From assembly GCA_037178855.1 (NCBI GenBank), contig JASJZC010000005.1:2542001-2606000 (forward strand): DNA of 64,000 bases, in the 5' to 3' direction. This stretch comes from Oscheius sp. JU75 (taxonomy: Eukaryota; Nematoda; Chromadorea; Rhabditida; Rhabditidae). The position numbers and the translations under genes were made by a program. The notes under the pieces were generated by a model. The model saw only the letters and a program-made list of their open reading frames with translations. It was not told the origin of the DNA and did not search any database. Positions 11,623 through 24,300 of the stretch are shown here, piece by piece; the stretch's first letter is position 1; each line of letters begins with the position of its first letter.

Positions 11623-13928
11623 TTAGCGAAAAGAGTAGCGTTGAAGACGGACATGATCTCGACTTGGGATGGCCAAAAGACCTCCGAGAGCCGTGAGTCC
11701 GGTCACGGAAGATGCTGCACCAGCAACTGCTACAGGTTTCATTGCTGTCCATCGGATGGTGTCGACCAGCGCAATCACTCCGTAGTTGGCCACAAACAGT
11801 CGCCCAGCCTCATCCTTGGCCAAGGAGACTGGACGCTCACAGATGGCCATTTTTCGTCGGTCGACCACCTGAGACTCACGAATCGACAGCTGAATCACGT
11901 AGTTCCGTCTAGCTGAAAGTGTTTTTCTACAGAAGAGGTGATGTTGTAAGGTACCTTCCAGAATGAGAATCTGTTGAATGGGTCCGACTGTGGCAAAGGC
12001 GACAATGTCCACATAAGATTCAGATTGTTTGAAGTCCAGTTCTGACCATTGACCAACGGGGCTCAATTCGTAGAGGGACGAGAAGGTCTGAAAGGAAACG
12101 AGTGATGAATGGACAAAGAGACTGATACAAACTCCTTGTGGACAGGGTCGTTTCAAAGTCGTTGGTTTCCGTTCCCGTTTAAGAAGCTTAAAAAGGTGTT
12201 CATAGTATTGTCTGTGAGAACAAACTACGACAGTACACTTCAAAGGACTTCAAATCACATCAAATGATGGGAGCACTGAATAAGGGTATGTCTCTTTTTA
12301 AAATGTATTGGTCTGACTAGAGAGAAACCAAAAGACGCCAAAGATCCGAAATTATTGTCCGTAAAAGATTGGGACCACGATGTTAATCTGTCCCCTTAGC
12401 TCAGCAGGTAAAATGAGCAGCAAGGGTTCGGTCCCCGGAGCGATTTTAGGCATTCTAAAAGGGCGGCGAAATCCGATGTATTGTTAAGTAAGGCCAGTAC
12501 AAATGTGGAGTCAATCCTTACAGTACAATCGTTAATTCAAAACTACAGAATCGGGGTAAAATTTTTTCTTGGACTCTTAAGAGAAACCTGTCTGCAGACA
12601 AATCAATCCGTCAAACAGTCTGATTCCCCTTTACCGGGAGTTTTCAGGCTCGTATACATCCTTTGATTGTGAGCACTGTACTGCACCAAAAGGCACTATT
12701 GTTCAAGCACGTCAATTGACAGTCACTCTACCTGGTCAGGCTCTCATAACTCACATTTCCGCATGCTGCCAGATAGATGCAATCCGTATGGGCGATGCTG
12801 ATCTTGTCTCGTTCAACATGTCTGTCTGTCAACCATTTCGGACCTTCAATTCGGGCCACATAGTCCAAACCAGCTGTCAGTTTGATTATATGTCTGCCAG
12901 CATCAGCAAAGTCTGTTAGGAACTGAAATGGGTTGATAGTTGCTAAACATTGGGCCTACCAAAATGTGTTCCTTGTGGTAGATCGGAGAGCGGACGTTCT
13001 TCCATTCTGGCTTGTTAACCTAGAGTCTCATTAGTCTTCTCGTTATAAAATTCTACCGTTTTCAAGACCTGCCCCTCGAAATTGAAGAGAACAAGTCCAG
13101 CCGACTCATCAGCCACTAGGACATTTCCCCCGGGCAGAAGAGCCACACCGGCCACATTTTTCAGCTGACCAATTCCAATTGTCACCGCGTCCACATTCGA
13201 AGGGAGTGGGCATGGAAGTTCCCGTTCCACGGCTGGAATTTGCGGGACCTGTGCTTCATCTTCTATCGTTTTTGATTGTCGGAGAGCGGCGATACTGAAG
13301 TTTTCAATTTTCTTGGAAACAAAAAACGATCAACTCTTCCTGAATTGTCTTGTTGTTGTCCTCAATCTTCTCTGCCTTCTCCTGCATGTCATCCAGTAGT
13401 GTTTTGGTTTCGGCCGTTACGGCTGCCAGCTGTCGGGCACACTCGCCTAAACAAGTCTGCGGGTCTTCTCGTTCGTGTTGTACGTTTTCGTGTTTTATTT
13501 TAGACGGATACCACTCTTTTCTTGCGGAGAAACTTGGCCAGTATATCTATTGGTTTTATGGTAAACGCCCAAGTCTCGTCCTATTTCCTAATAGTGTCCT
13601 CAGAAATCGAATAACCATGACAAAAAAGCTTGTAAACAAGTAAGTAAGAAGTCTGGCACAACCACTGGTTCAATTGTGACAAATGCTGAAACTATGGCGC
13701 TTTCTTCGGCTCGTTATCCGCGTACAAACTGGGACAAATAAGAGCTGAAAACCAAACGAAACTTGTGAAAACTGGGTGAAAAAAGAAGTCTTGTAAGCAT
13801 GGACTAAAGTAGGGAAGAGTGATTATTGAGATTCAAAGCTCTGAAACTCATTGCCACTTACTGATATCAAGAGTCTTCGATTCGTCCTCCTCTTCCCGAA
13901 TCCATTCTATCTCGTCGTCATCGGCCAT
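11623..13928 (-). CDS. NHL-repeat / TRIM-like protein (model incomplete)
   Basis: Supported exons: 13928-13862 (MADDDEIEWIREEEDESK), 13335 upward to about 13500 (coiled coil, QEKAEKIEDNNKTIQE), 13294-13057, 13019-12960, 12922-12755, one ending at 12133, 12087-11955 and 11912-11623. Downstream blocks such as LKNVAGVALLPGGNVLVADE, RPVSLAKDEAGRLFVANYG and GLTALGGLLAIPSRDHVRLQRY are NHL/beta-propeller repeats. Upstream, fragments reading CPSLYADNEPKK and KLFCHGYS may be pieces of a divergent RING, but I could not join them in frame. Family members are RNA- or protein-binding regulators. The middle (12250-12750) and the 13500-13860 region are uncertain. The acidic first exon starts at the only suitable ATG. 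The gene follows gle-1 by 263 bp on the same strand. Confidence 0.55.
12388..12442 (+). pseudogene. Truncated tRNA-like relic
   Basis: A D-arm (tagctcagcaggtaaaatgagc, whose gctc/gagc stem can pair) is followed almost directly by a T-arm-like ggttcggtcccc and a short 3' stem-like end. The anticodon arm is missing and the acceptor strands do not pair well, so this is a decayed tRNA or tRNA-derived insertion. It lies in a presumed intron of the NHL-like gene on the opposite strand. Confidence 0.35.
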
Positions 13929-14191
13929 CTGAATCTTGGACTGAATCAATCGAAAATACAAAAAAAATGCGTGGGAGAGAGAGAAGGTGTGGGCATTTTA
14001 TTGATGCCGAGGTCCATGAGCTGCCCCCGGCAACATGGCCGAAATGCGGAGGCTGGCTGGCAGAGACGGTGTAACAAGCCCTCATGTGCCCCGGGACTAA
14101 ATACTAATTGAAAAAGGCTGGGTGCGTGCAGTAACCGTTCATTATGAGCATCGGCAAGAGAGAGAGAGAGACAGAATCTCGTTATACGAAA

Positions 14192-16350
14192 TTTCACAAG
14201 TTTTCCAATCGGCTGCGTAGAACCGTGATATAGCGTGCTTCGTCAGCTTCCTCGCTCAGCTTCGACGAGAGAAGATTCGTCTCGAGCAGCGGCATGAGCT
14301 GGTTCTGTATAGTACTGACGAGTTTCGGCCACTGTCGCGGATAGACCGTTTTCATTTTATCGGAACAGATCTGAATTTTTTGTTTTTGTTTCTTTTAACT
14401 AGACAATACACTAACCTCAATAAAAGCTATAACCAAGAATAGGGTGGAGAAAATACAGGGCGGAGAGTTCAGAATAAAGGCGGCCGTCTTCCACAAGTTG
14501 CTCATTGTGAGTCGGGATTTTCCGCTTTCCTCTCCTAAAACTTATTGACTGTGAGAAATGTGACAAAAACCGTACCTTCGTTGACAAGATGCAGGGCGAA
14601 GAAAAGCTTGATGACGCTCTGTTCCTTTCCGTAAGCCAGGGTCTTCCGTCCCGGGTCGGACAAGATGCTTTTGACGAATTTGGTGCTGATGTGGTCGTCG
14701 AAAGCCAACAGTGCACTGCTGTAGAAGAGATGTCCGAAGAGGACAGACTCGAAAGTGCTGTTTTTCTGGCAGATTCCGCGGAGAATACTTCCCATGACGA
14801 AGACCAGGTTGTCATCCTTGTCCACAACGCTCTAAATATCATTTCGATTAAAAAAAATGAAGAAAAGATTGACCAGACTGTACTTGATAAGTGTGTCGTA
14901 GGTGTAAGCTACGGCTCCTTCGTCCAGAACTTGAAGCTTCGATTGTCCATTGTAGCTGTCGACGACTTTTCCGCCCATGAGGCTGGCCAGAAAGACGATG
15001 GTTGGAGTCAGCTCGGCCGCAGTCGCGTGCTTCTTGCTACACACACTCAACTTCTCGTTTATCGTACGTTTTATGGCTCCGCGTAGATTTGTCTAAAGGG
15101 AACTTGTGTTGAAAATAAGGTAACTACAAACATCTCCGGATTTCTCGAATCGATCTTTGGCAATGTCGTTGTCCTCCTTCTTGTCCAAATCCGCGCTGTA
15201 GTGCATGACCAGGTTGTTAAATGGAGACTTTGAGACAGGACTCTCGGGTCTTGAAATCACCGAAGCAGGAGTTGGTGGCTTCACTGGCGACGGTACACAA
15301 ATTTCAAAGGTTGACTCAGGAATCGGGACGAGTTTCGCGGGCGTCGAAGTTTTAAGGATGGGTGTCTGCTCGAAGAGAGGAGTGCCTGCAGGAGAATATT
15401 CAAGATTTCTTTTTTTATATATGACTACTTTTGACTGCTGGAGACGGTTTTGTGAAAGCAGTTGGAGGTGGCTGGGTCGTTTGCTTGGCCGGAGCCTGGA
15501 ACTGCTGAGAGAATCTGAAACTGGCATGTTTGCACTTGAAAAACCAAACGGACGTTTTGGCAACTGGAGTTGAAGTGACCGTAGTCACGCCGAAAGACGG
15601 TCGAGTACCAGCATACGCGTCTAATGTAGATAGCTTCGGTGTGGCCTCTTTCTCTCCAGTTTCGGTATTCCCGGCCAGCATGCTAAATTGGTATTTGTCG
15701 AGTAAATGAAGCAAGTCTACCTCGTGGAAAAGAGAGATTTGGCTGTGGAGTTGAAGGTGGTCGAAAGATCGAGAGTAGAATCCCACGAGGTGTCCAACTT
15801 CTCCCTACAGATCTTTTTTTATGAGAAAAAAGGCAACATACTTGGAGACTTCTCCGACAGGACTTCCAACCATCTCGTGAATGGAGATGTCAGCCGTAGA
15901 GCTTGGATGATGGTATTCCTCGAGCCAGACCTTGCTCTGATCTAGTTTATTCGTTGTCGGGACGTCAACTATTATCTTCTGAAACAGACTTTTTGATTAT
16001 GGGCAAAAATCAACGTACCTTCGGTTTGGGCTTAAAAGAGTCAGCGTGTTCTTGCTTCTTCCGCTGGAAGTTCATCAAAGCCTCGGAGCGGGCCTTATCC
16101 TCAATTTCCTTCTCCTCTTTTCGTCTCTCCTCATTTTTGGCAGATATCCGAGCGAATCTAGGAACCAGTCATTAGAAACCACGAACAAAGCTACATACTT
16201 TTTGCGCCTGAAGACGTCCAAAGAGTTATAGAGCCAATTTCTGATCCAGTGGCTATGGCTAGACGATTCTTGTGAAGATGCGTCCTCGTCATTATACGCA
16301 AACCTGGAAAAAGGTCTGTTCACAGAAACCACTCTTGCTTACGTAGGCAT
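14192..16350 (-). CDS. GLE1-type mRNA-export / nuclear-pore factor
   Basis: The start is an 8-nt first exon (16350-16343, ATG CCT AC) spliced to FAYNDEDASSQESSSHSH, and the last exon is 14370-14192. The N-terminal part has a charged coiled-coil helix (RISAKNEERRKEEKEIEDKA). A Ser/Pro/Thr-rich linker follows, then an all-helical C-terminal domain (LRGAIKRTINEKLSVCSKKH, then VFVMGSILRGICQKN). It ends in SNLWKTAAFILNSPP and YPRQWPKLVSTIQNQL, which match the GLE1 C-terminal helices in spacing. GLE1 with inositol hexakisphosphate activates the DEAD-box helicase DDX19/Dbp5 at the cytoplasmic face of the pore. Similarity is judged by eye on the helical domain, so the assignment is good but not certain. 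A trans-splice-like acceptor (gcgacttttcag) precedes the ATG by about 40 nt. Confidence 0.62.
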
Positions 16351-16574
16351 TTTTGGGCAGCATATACAGGATGACTGTTTTACTTTTTCTGAAAAGTCGC
16401 TAATGCTAATAGCAAACACACGATAAAAACGATACAAAATGCTTCAACTTGCAAACAGAATGAAGATGGCTAAAGGGAAATAATTTATTTAAAACCGGTT
16501 TATCAACAATCGGACCCTAAAATACAAGGATTGGCACCCCGAACACCGGGAAAAAAACTACAACTTTGTACTAT

Positions 16575-18067
16575 CTAAAGCTCACTCAAATTGGGCAAAA
16601 TTTGGCTAGGATAAAGCGTCTCAAAAGTTTTCTGGACTTTGGCTGCCAGCTGCTGCATTCTCGGACTTTCCCAGACTTCCGATGGTTTCTCAGAGTTTGG
16701 AACAAGGGCGCTATACGCAAGGAAGTCCGCGTTGGCAAGGAGAACGGCTTCTGACGAGGTCGGCTTCAAGATGACGTCACCGGCTTTGACAGAAATATCG
16801 TCGTGTTCTCCGTCCTGGACGAAGGTACCACTTCCTCGCAGTACGACCCAAATCGAGTTGGTTCCCGTAGCTGGATGGTAGACATACGCCGATTCTTTAT
16901 GTGCTGACAAAGCGGGCTGAAAAATGATTTGACGAAAGAAGGCGACAGAGCAAACCTCCCACTTTCTGATCATAAACTCATTCTGGCCGACGATGGCATA
17001 TAGACGACGGGCCGAGTCGTGGACGGGTTCAACAGCTGGATTAACAAACGGCGGAGCACCCATCGACCAGTTCATGGCGCTGCAAAGCGTGTCGACATCC
17101 TTGAATTTAGGCGTGAGGCCGGCACGAATGGTATTATCCGAACAGGCCATGCACTCCATGCAGTCGCCAAAAAGATATGCATGGGGAACATTGGCTCCAA
17201 GATATACGGATTCTCCAGGCTTCAAGACCAGATGATTTAAAAATATGGGCGCTAAAACTCCGACATCGCCTCCGGGAAATTGGCCATTCAGTCGGATCAT
17301 CAACTTTTCCAAATCTGATTGCTCTCCTAGATCTTGTTTGATGAGGAAAAAAACAATCCTACCTTTGCTCGAGATCCTAGCAATAATCGATTGTACACAA
17401 GCAGAGATCTCGGCTGGAGGACTTTTCCAAATGCTTGAAAACTTTTCGCTCAGCTCTTGCTCTTTGTTCTCCTTTGGATGATCTCCGGAGAGCTTTCTGA
17501 CCTCGGGAAAGGCTGTAAGACATGATATTACTATCGAAAACAAAGTAAAAACACCTTTCAGGTTGGCTGAGATTTCTTCCCAGGGCGCAAATCCGCAAAG
17601 AACTTCAAACTCTGTGACGGCGATAGCCATTTCAGGCTTGTGATTATTGTCCGGGTAGTTCTTTGGATCTCTGGCATGGAGTACTTCTGCTTGTTCTTTC
17701 GTCGGATGTGTCTGAATAGAAAGGGCTTTTCTGACGGAGAGGCATTTGAACAGGAAGGGTAAGTCGTCTAAAACGGAGATAGTTAGACAGAAGTGAATGC
17801 AAACTCACAACCATCATTCTCATTCTTCTGTAGAAAATTCTTCAACGAGCTCGCAACTTCCCCCGTCTTCTCGTTGTAGATGAAAGAAGGTCCATTTTGA
17901 TGCGTTCCCATCCAGAGCTCGGCATAGGGTTTCTCGGGATTGAACTCGTTGCATTCCTTCTTCCGTCCATCGAAATGCTGCCCGGTGCGGACGATTGTTC
18001 CTACGGAGCTCTCCGCGCCTAGTTTACCCCACTCGTATTCTTGATGGCAGCACTTCAGACGCTGCAT
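16575..18067 (-). CDS. Mannose-6-phosphate isomerase (type I)
   Basis: Exons separated by short introns encode MQRLKCCHQEYEWGKLG at the N-terminus, PYAELWMGTHQNGPS, KALSIQTHPTKEQAEVLHAR, DPKNYPDNNHKPEMAIA and VTEFEVLCGF. The SIQTHP and HKPE motifs supply the zinc-binding Gln/His/Glu set of type I isomerases. LGANVPHAYLFGDCMECMAC holds the later zinc histidine, and NTIRAGLTPKFKD is the conserved signature. The enzyme interconverts mannose-6-phosphate and fructose-6-phosphate, feeding GDP-mannose and glycosylation. Start codon 18067 begins the conserved N-terminus. The stop is TAG at 16575. AATAAA-type signals lie downstream on this strand near 16485. It may be the first gene of a three-gene minus-strand cluster. 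Confidence 0.88.
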
Positions 18068-18307
18068 GCTGAAATGTATTTTTCGAAAAGTGTAAGAGCT
18101 GTGGGAAACATTGGTGTAAACGTAATGGAAATGCACATCGAGCAAACCAACTGCACAAATGTGGATACGCAAATTTGCGTTTTAAGCCATTTTGCACGTA
18201 CAACATTTTCGTGTAAACAAGATGCTCAGGTTTTTCTTTTGCATCCTCCTCTTTAAGATATCTTTCTTACTTTTTCTTCTCAGAAAATAAAGCTATTTCA
18301 GGATAAA
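18068..18307. promoter_or_regulatory. Divergent promoter region, isomerase / TFIIIC1
   Basis: 240 bp between the isomerase start (minus) and the TFIIIC subunit start (plus). A trans-splice-type acceptor, agctatttcag, lies seven bases before the plus-strand ATG at 18308. No other element is identified. Confidence 0.35.
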
Positions 18308-21300
18308 ATGAGTACGCCGTCAACTAGTAAGTCCAGAAAGAGAACTTTGAAAACTCCGAAGAAGGAAATATCAGACCATGGTTCGTTTTTAAAAAACTTT
18401 TCTCCATAAATCCAGCAAATTGCAGAAGATTCGAGCCCCGATTGTGCAGATAACACTGACGAGGAAGATGCGGACGAGCTTTATGGCGAAGAAGGGATCC
18501 CGGAACAGTCTCTACCGTCTTCGCGTCTTCTGGAAATGTTGGAAGAGCAAAATGCAGCGGCTCATGGCGATGAACACGATGTAAGTGCATTTGATTTTGG
18601 TTCTCACCAATGTTTCAGACTCCCAGCACTAGTAAAAAGAAAAGAGTGGCCGGCCTCGATCCACTGGTCAAACTTTTGGAAGAGGATAATAAGATTGATC
18701 GAAACTTTTCCTCAACCCACGGTAAGCATTTCACCTCCATCTTGATGCGGAATTTTTAGACACTGCTTATCTTGCATATGACGAGGAGCATTGGAATCCA
18801 TTGTTCTTGTATAGACTCCCGTCCGACATTGCCCTTCAGAGAATTCACAAATCGGGAGGGGAAGGTGTCGGAAGAAATGAGGTAGTTCATTCGTTTTTTA
18901 TCGGATTGCTCTCATATCCAGATCGGAAATGATTTGCAAATGGATACGACTACCAAAGCCGGAAACAGGCGTGTTTCTGCCTTTATTGTGAACGTCTGTA
19001 GCGACAAAAAAGAGCAGATTGGTCAGTACCAGAAGATGGACGGAAAAGTACGTTCTATCAGGTAAGTTGCTCTATTTTCATTTACCAAGTTCTTGTTCCA
19101 GATACTTCTGGAAAGCCAACAACACCCCCGAGAAGTTCCAGGAGCTCTTTGACGATTTCGAACGATTCGCCGGCGTTCCGTGCCCCTTCAAGTTGGCCCA
19201 GGTCATCAAATTCCCCAATTGCAATCTGAGTATGTCTTCTTGATTTCCTAGCACTTCGTATTCAGACACATTACGTATCTCCGACGTCAGTTTGCGCCGA
19301 TTGAACTATCTGATGGAGATGCTGAGCCTCACACCCGTCGTTGTCACCATTAATCGCGTCTCGAAGTATATCGAGGAGAAGGAGAAGTTGGCTGGCTATC
19401 AATACTCGGTATTTGCCTTTACCTTCTTCCCCTTAATCGATGATACAGATCGACAAGAAGTCGCTCCAAAAGTGCATGAAGGCACTCGAGAGCGAGGGTC
19501 TTCTTCATATTTATGAGACGACGGTGCTGTGTGATGGAGCCCAGAATAAGGTAGATTGTTTTGGGAAACTAAAGTTATGGAAGGCTGTTCAGATTCAATG
19601 CATTTGCCACAGAGATGTGGCTAGTGTAGACGAGCCGATTGTTAAGGAATACATCGAGAGTACTATAGATCAATATCACAAGGAGGGAAGAGTTTTCCCA
19701 CACGGACAGCTCAGGTTTGACTTTTTTATTCACATCTTGAGCTTTCACTACCCTATTTGGAATCCTTGTATGCTGTCTCGATATCTCTCACATACTTCTT
19801 GACATCGTCCGGGCGGAGCCAGTTGGTCAATCCGGCACAGTGGAATCCTACAGCGTAGGTGACCAGGTGGTAGATTTTGTTGTGAAAGGCAGGGGGATGG
19901 ATCTTGATGAGGGTTCTGATAAGGTTTGGAATGTCGAAGCAGTCCTTCTTCTCCACGTCCTTCATCAGAATGGCCGAGACCCAGGCGACAGCAGTGCGTC
20001 CAACTCCTCCGAATCCCTGCAGAATAACGGGTGGAGTAAACTGATCGATGCTCTTTCTCAGCATCTCAATCTCCTTCTTGGTCAACATCTGGATGCAGTT
20101 GGTGAAAGTGTCAATGTTGGGCCAGGTTCCTTCGGGCCAGCTGTCGTAGTGAAAGAGCGTCAACTGACGGATCTTCTTATCCTCATTATCCTCCTCTTCT
20201 GTCGATTTGTCCATCTTCTTCTGCACACTGAATGTCTCAGCCTCGTCTGTGCTCGTCAATTCCATGTCGTAGCTGTAGAATCCCTTGTGGTCATTCTTTT
20301 TGAGCAGCTTGATAGTATAGCGGCCATTCTCCAGCGTCATCGAGGAGCCTTCCTTCATCGGCCAGTAAGCATAGCATTTGTCTGTGTCCGACTCACCAAT
20401 TTTCTCACTGAGACTCAGAATCAGCTTGACGTTGTCCTTCCAGACGTTGATCCAAAATCCGAGACAGCTGGCCTTGGTCGGAGCCTGCCAGAGCACGTAC
20501 TCGTCTCTTTCCAACTTGGCGTATAGGGCAGGCACGTAGTCGTCCGTCTTCACGCGAAAGTTCTCTCGGATCGGAATCGGCTGACGATTTTTCTCCAGAT
20601 TGTGCAGGAAGCCGCTGCATTGCAGTTTCGTCTTGTTCATGGCCTCGAAGAGATGTTGGCGCTTCTTGGAGTCCAGACTGGAGAAGTGCTGGTAGGCATC
20701 GGCTGGCTTCTCCTCGGGGTTCAGTGGCAGCAGTCCGAGGCGGGAATGGCCGGGAGTACTGTGGATACGGCGACCCTTTGTTGGCATCCTTGTGTGATCC
20801 AGTTGCCTTGCTAGCTCCTCTATTATAGTTTCTTTTTCACAACAAAACACTTTCAAAGTTAGTAAACGGGAGCAATTAAAAATTGTACAGTAACTTCCTT
20901 CAGCAATAATATTTCTTTCAGGTACTCTGTCAAGAAGAGAGGAGAACTACCAGCAAATGACAGAGAATCCTCGAAAATGAGCACCGACCGTGTCTTGAAG
21001 AGCTTCGATCCTAATCTCCCGATGACCGTCGACAACCGCTTCAATATCTTCCGAGCCATGGTAAACCTTTTCCATTTAAACATTAGTTAACTCAACTCCA
21101 GACCTCCCGTGCGACCGTGATGAAGCACGAGGCCGAAGAAGCTGATGTTACTCTCGACGATTCGGCGCCAATAGAGGCAGAAGACGACGAGAAGATGGAC
21201 GTCAAACCGCCGCTGATGCCTCCAGAGGACCCGAATGACATCTCGATGAACACCACCATGTTCGACGATGACTGTGTGCCTTTGCCGCGTTGGTGTACCC

Positions 21301-24300
21301 CCAGTTTCTGTCTGACATCTCATTTTCAGCGATTGACAAAAAGCGAGTGGTGAAGCTGAACACCTCGATGGCCAATCTTTACGGCTATCAGTCGAAGGCT
21401 CTTCGTTTCGGAATCCTCCACGAGATGGCCTATCAGTTTGTCTATGGACACGCCGTGGAGACGAAGCCAAGCTTTTATGAAAAGTTTGCGCATTATATGA
21501 TCTTCTCTCAACCAAATTCAGGTTCCCTCTCGGCACACCTCTGGCCCTGTGGCCCTTCAATCCCGATCCTCACGTCTATGTCGATCAGGAGGACCCGATC
21601 CGCTTCATGCCACCTCTGCCCCCATTCCAGGGCCTGCAGAGAGGATGGTTCATGCTGCAGGACTTTATAACGGCTCTGCCTCTTTCCATCTTCATTCTGG
21701 TTGCCTACGTGCCGAAGAATGTCGATAATGGCATCCTGGACGATTATCTGAGACACCCGATTCGACGTCACACCGTCATTGGTGATCTCCCCAACGAGTT
21801 GCGCATTCCCTTAATCAGAGTGAGCCTTTCAGGTTGTTCTTTCTAACTAAATATATAGGATAAAAAGCTGTATCGTCAGATTGAGCATCAGCTGCTCTGT
21901 CTCTCCGCCATGGGTCTCATGTGTGCCGGAGAGAATCCCGATCCGAAAAGATTTGTCACACCTGCCTCGGCCATGTTCTTCGTCACCAGAAGGTCAGTCT
22001 TTTTTCTTCCATCTCAAAGAGAATACAATTACAGAGGCGAACTGTACGATACGAGCACGAGTGCCCGTGGATATGCGACAATTTCCGACCCGATCGACTT
22101 CTATCAGCGCTACGTGCACGGATTCGATTCTCTCCAGAAAGTTCAAAGATACTGGCAACATCTTCGAGCCATCGTCCAGTCAACTCCGCTCTCTTTTCGC
22201 GTGGATATGGCTCATAGCGAGACGTCTCTTCAGAGACACAAAAAGTATAGTCAGGGTCTATTGGATAAGGTAGCTGACTCGCATTAAGATCAAAACAATA
22301 ACGACTTTAGAGCAAAGTCACGAAACTGGCCGGAGAAGACGTTTCGACAATTGGACCAATGGAGCCGAGAGATGGCTGTGCCGGTTTTGACAGCGCTCTC
22401 TTTTTGCATCTACGTCGTCACTGGGATCTGAATCCTCGTCCAAGTGTCTATGTCACCTGGTACATTGCCCGATTCAGACATGCTGCCGATCTGGCGCAGG
22501 ATTTCATCAATCAGAGGTTGTACTTTCCTCGCCATTTTAAATATCACTTTCAGGGTTCAAAACCTACAACAAGACTGGAATAGCTTCGTCAAAAGCATGA
22601 TGCCGAGTGATCTGGATTTGACGAAAAACAAGCGAGCAATAGCCAGCACGACGACCATCTACCCGTCGACCAGGGCCTCGATTACAATCGAGCCCAAGAG
22701 TAAAACTCGCCTTCAAAGTACGAAAAAGTCGCAGGAGTGGAGGAAGAAGAAACGCCCGCTGGACAGTGTCGATCTCGTCAGTCAGGAGAGTCGAGTTCAC
22801 ATGCGCTGTCGTTTCAATGCTCGTGAAAAGGACATGCTCATACTGATCCGAGCTGTCGGCTTTTTCCTCAATCCCGTCTATCGTTTCTGGCTCGATCCGA
22901 CTGTTCTCCGCGATATCATGCACGACTACATGCCAGAGTCTAGGAGCAAAACTGTCCAGAGTCTGATGGCAGCCGGTGTTCGTGAGATGGTCAGACCCAA
23001 CAGGCTGGCCTACCTGCAGAGGATTGTCAGGAATCTTTCGACCTTCCCTGAGATGCGTCAGCTTCGCTATCAGTTGGCCTCTCAGCCTCTGGTATCGCCT
23101 CAGGACAAGACGGTCTTTTTTAAGAATGCCTTCGATCTGGCCAACAAACTGCTTTTCATGTGAGATTTCAGTTCATATCTAGGAAAAACAAGTTTAGGGA
23201 TACCCAGAACATGCCGCACACCTCCACAGACGACGAGGTCTTCCAGAAATTCCTGACGGAAGGAGAATTCGTCCTGGCCCCGGAACAGACCCACTCAAAT
23301 CCGATGCCTCTTCGATCCAGAGCTCCGGTCTCTCTGCCCCACATTCATCATTCTGTGGCCGTCAATGTTCTCATGGTACGCTTTTTTCGGGTTCCTGCCA
23401 TAATATCGAAATCCAGGGCATTCTGATTCATTGTCATGAGGGAATGATCTCCGAGAGAATCTTGAGTCAGCTGAATGCTACCGTAATCCACAACGCCCTT
23501 CAAGTTCTTCGTTCTGACGGTCTTGTCTCGAGGACTCGAACTCTCGATACTTCGCTGATGGTCGTCACGAAAAACCAGGCTGTTTTGTCTGTCTAGTAAG
23601 CCTTTTTATCGACGTTTTCTAACGCAAATCTTCAGTTTCCGCCACTTCTTCGCCCATCGATTCCACCCGGACATAATCGAGCAGACAAATCTCATTCTTC
23701 GCTCGTTTCCTTACGTAATAGACGGCGAGAAGGAGCAATTCTTGTACAGCGGTGATCATGTTGGACTGATCATCGCCGCCAGCAATGCCTTCTACAGCCA
23801 GGTTTGTACTCTTTTCGCACAAAGAAATATAAATTCAGAACGATCTAGACGTGGAAGTGGACCAGGAGATTCTGAACATCTTCGAGGAGGCCTCGACGGA
23901 ACAACAGCAGTCGACCAAGCAGATTCGCTACCTGGAAAATGCCGACTTGCATCTGGAAAAGCTTAGCGTCACTCACATTCTCAATGCCAACTTCACTGAT
24001 TTTGTCAAGGTGGAAGAGCTCGCGGAGATGCTCGACAGGTTCGCTGTTTCCCATTCTTTTTCTTGTAAAAACAATTTAGATCTCAAGATAAAGAAGAGAT
24101 CGAGTCGGCAACTCCCAGTGTCATGATTCTGTCCTTCCCAAATGTCAGTCTTCGCAAACCCATGAACAAGGTCTACACGGCGATCAAGGAAGCCGGAGCG
24201 CTGGGTATTGGATTGGAGGATATCGTCAGTCAGACCAAGCTGGGCAAGGAAATGGTCAAAGAGGTCATTGAGCACTTGTGGAACGGCAATTGCGTTTGTT

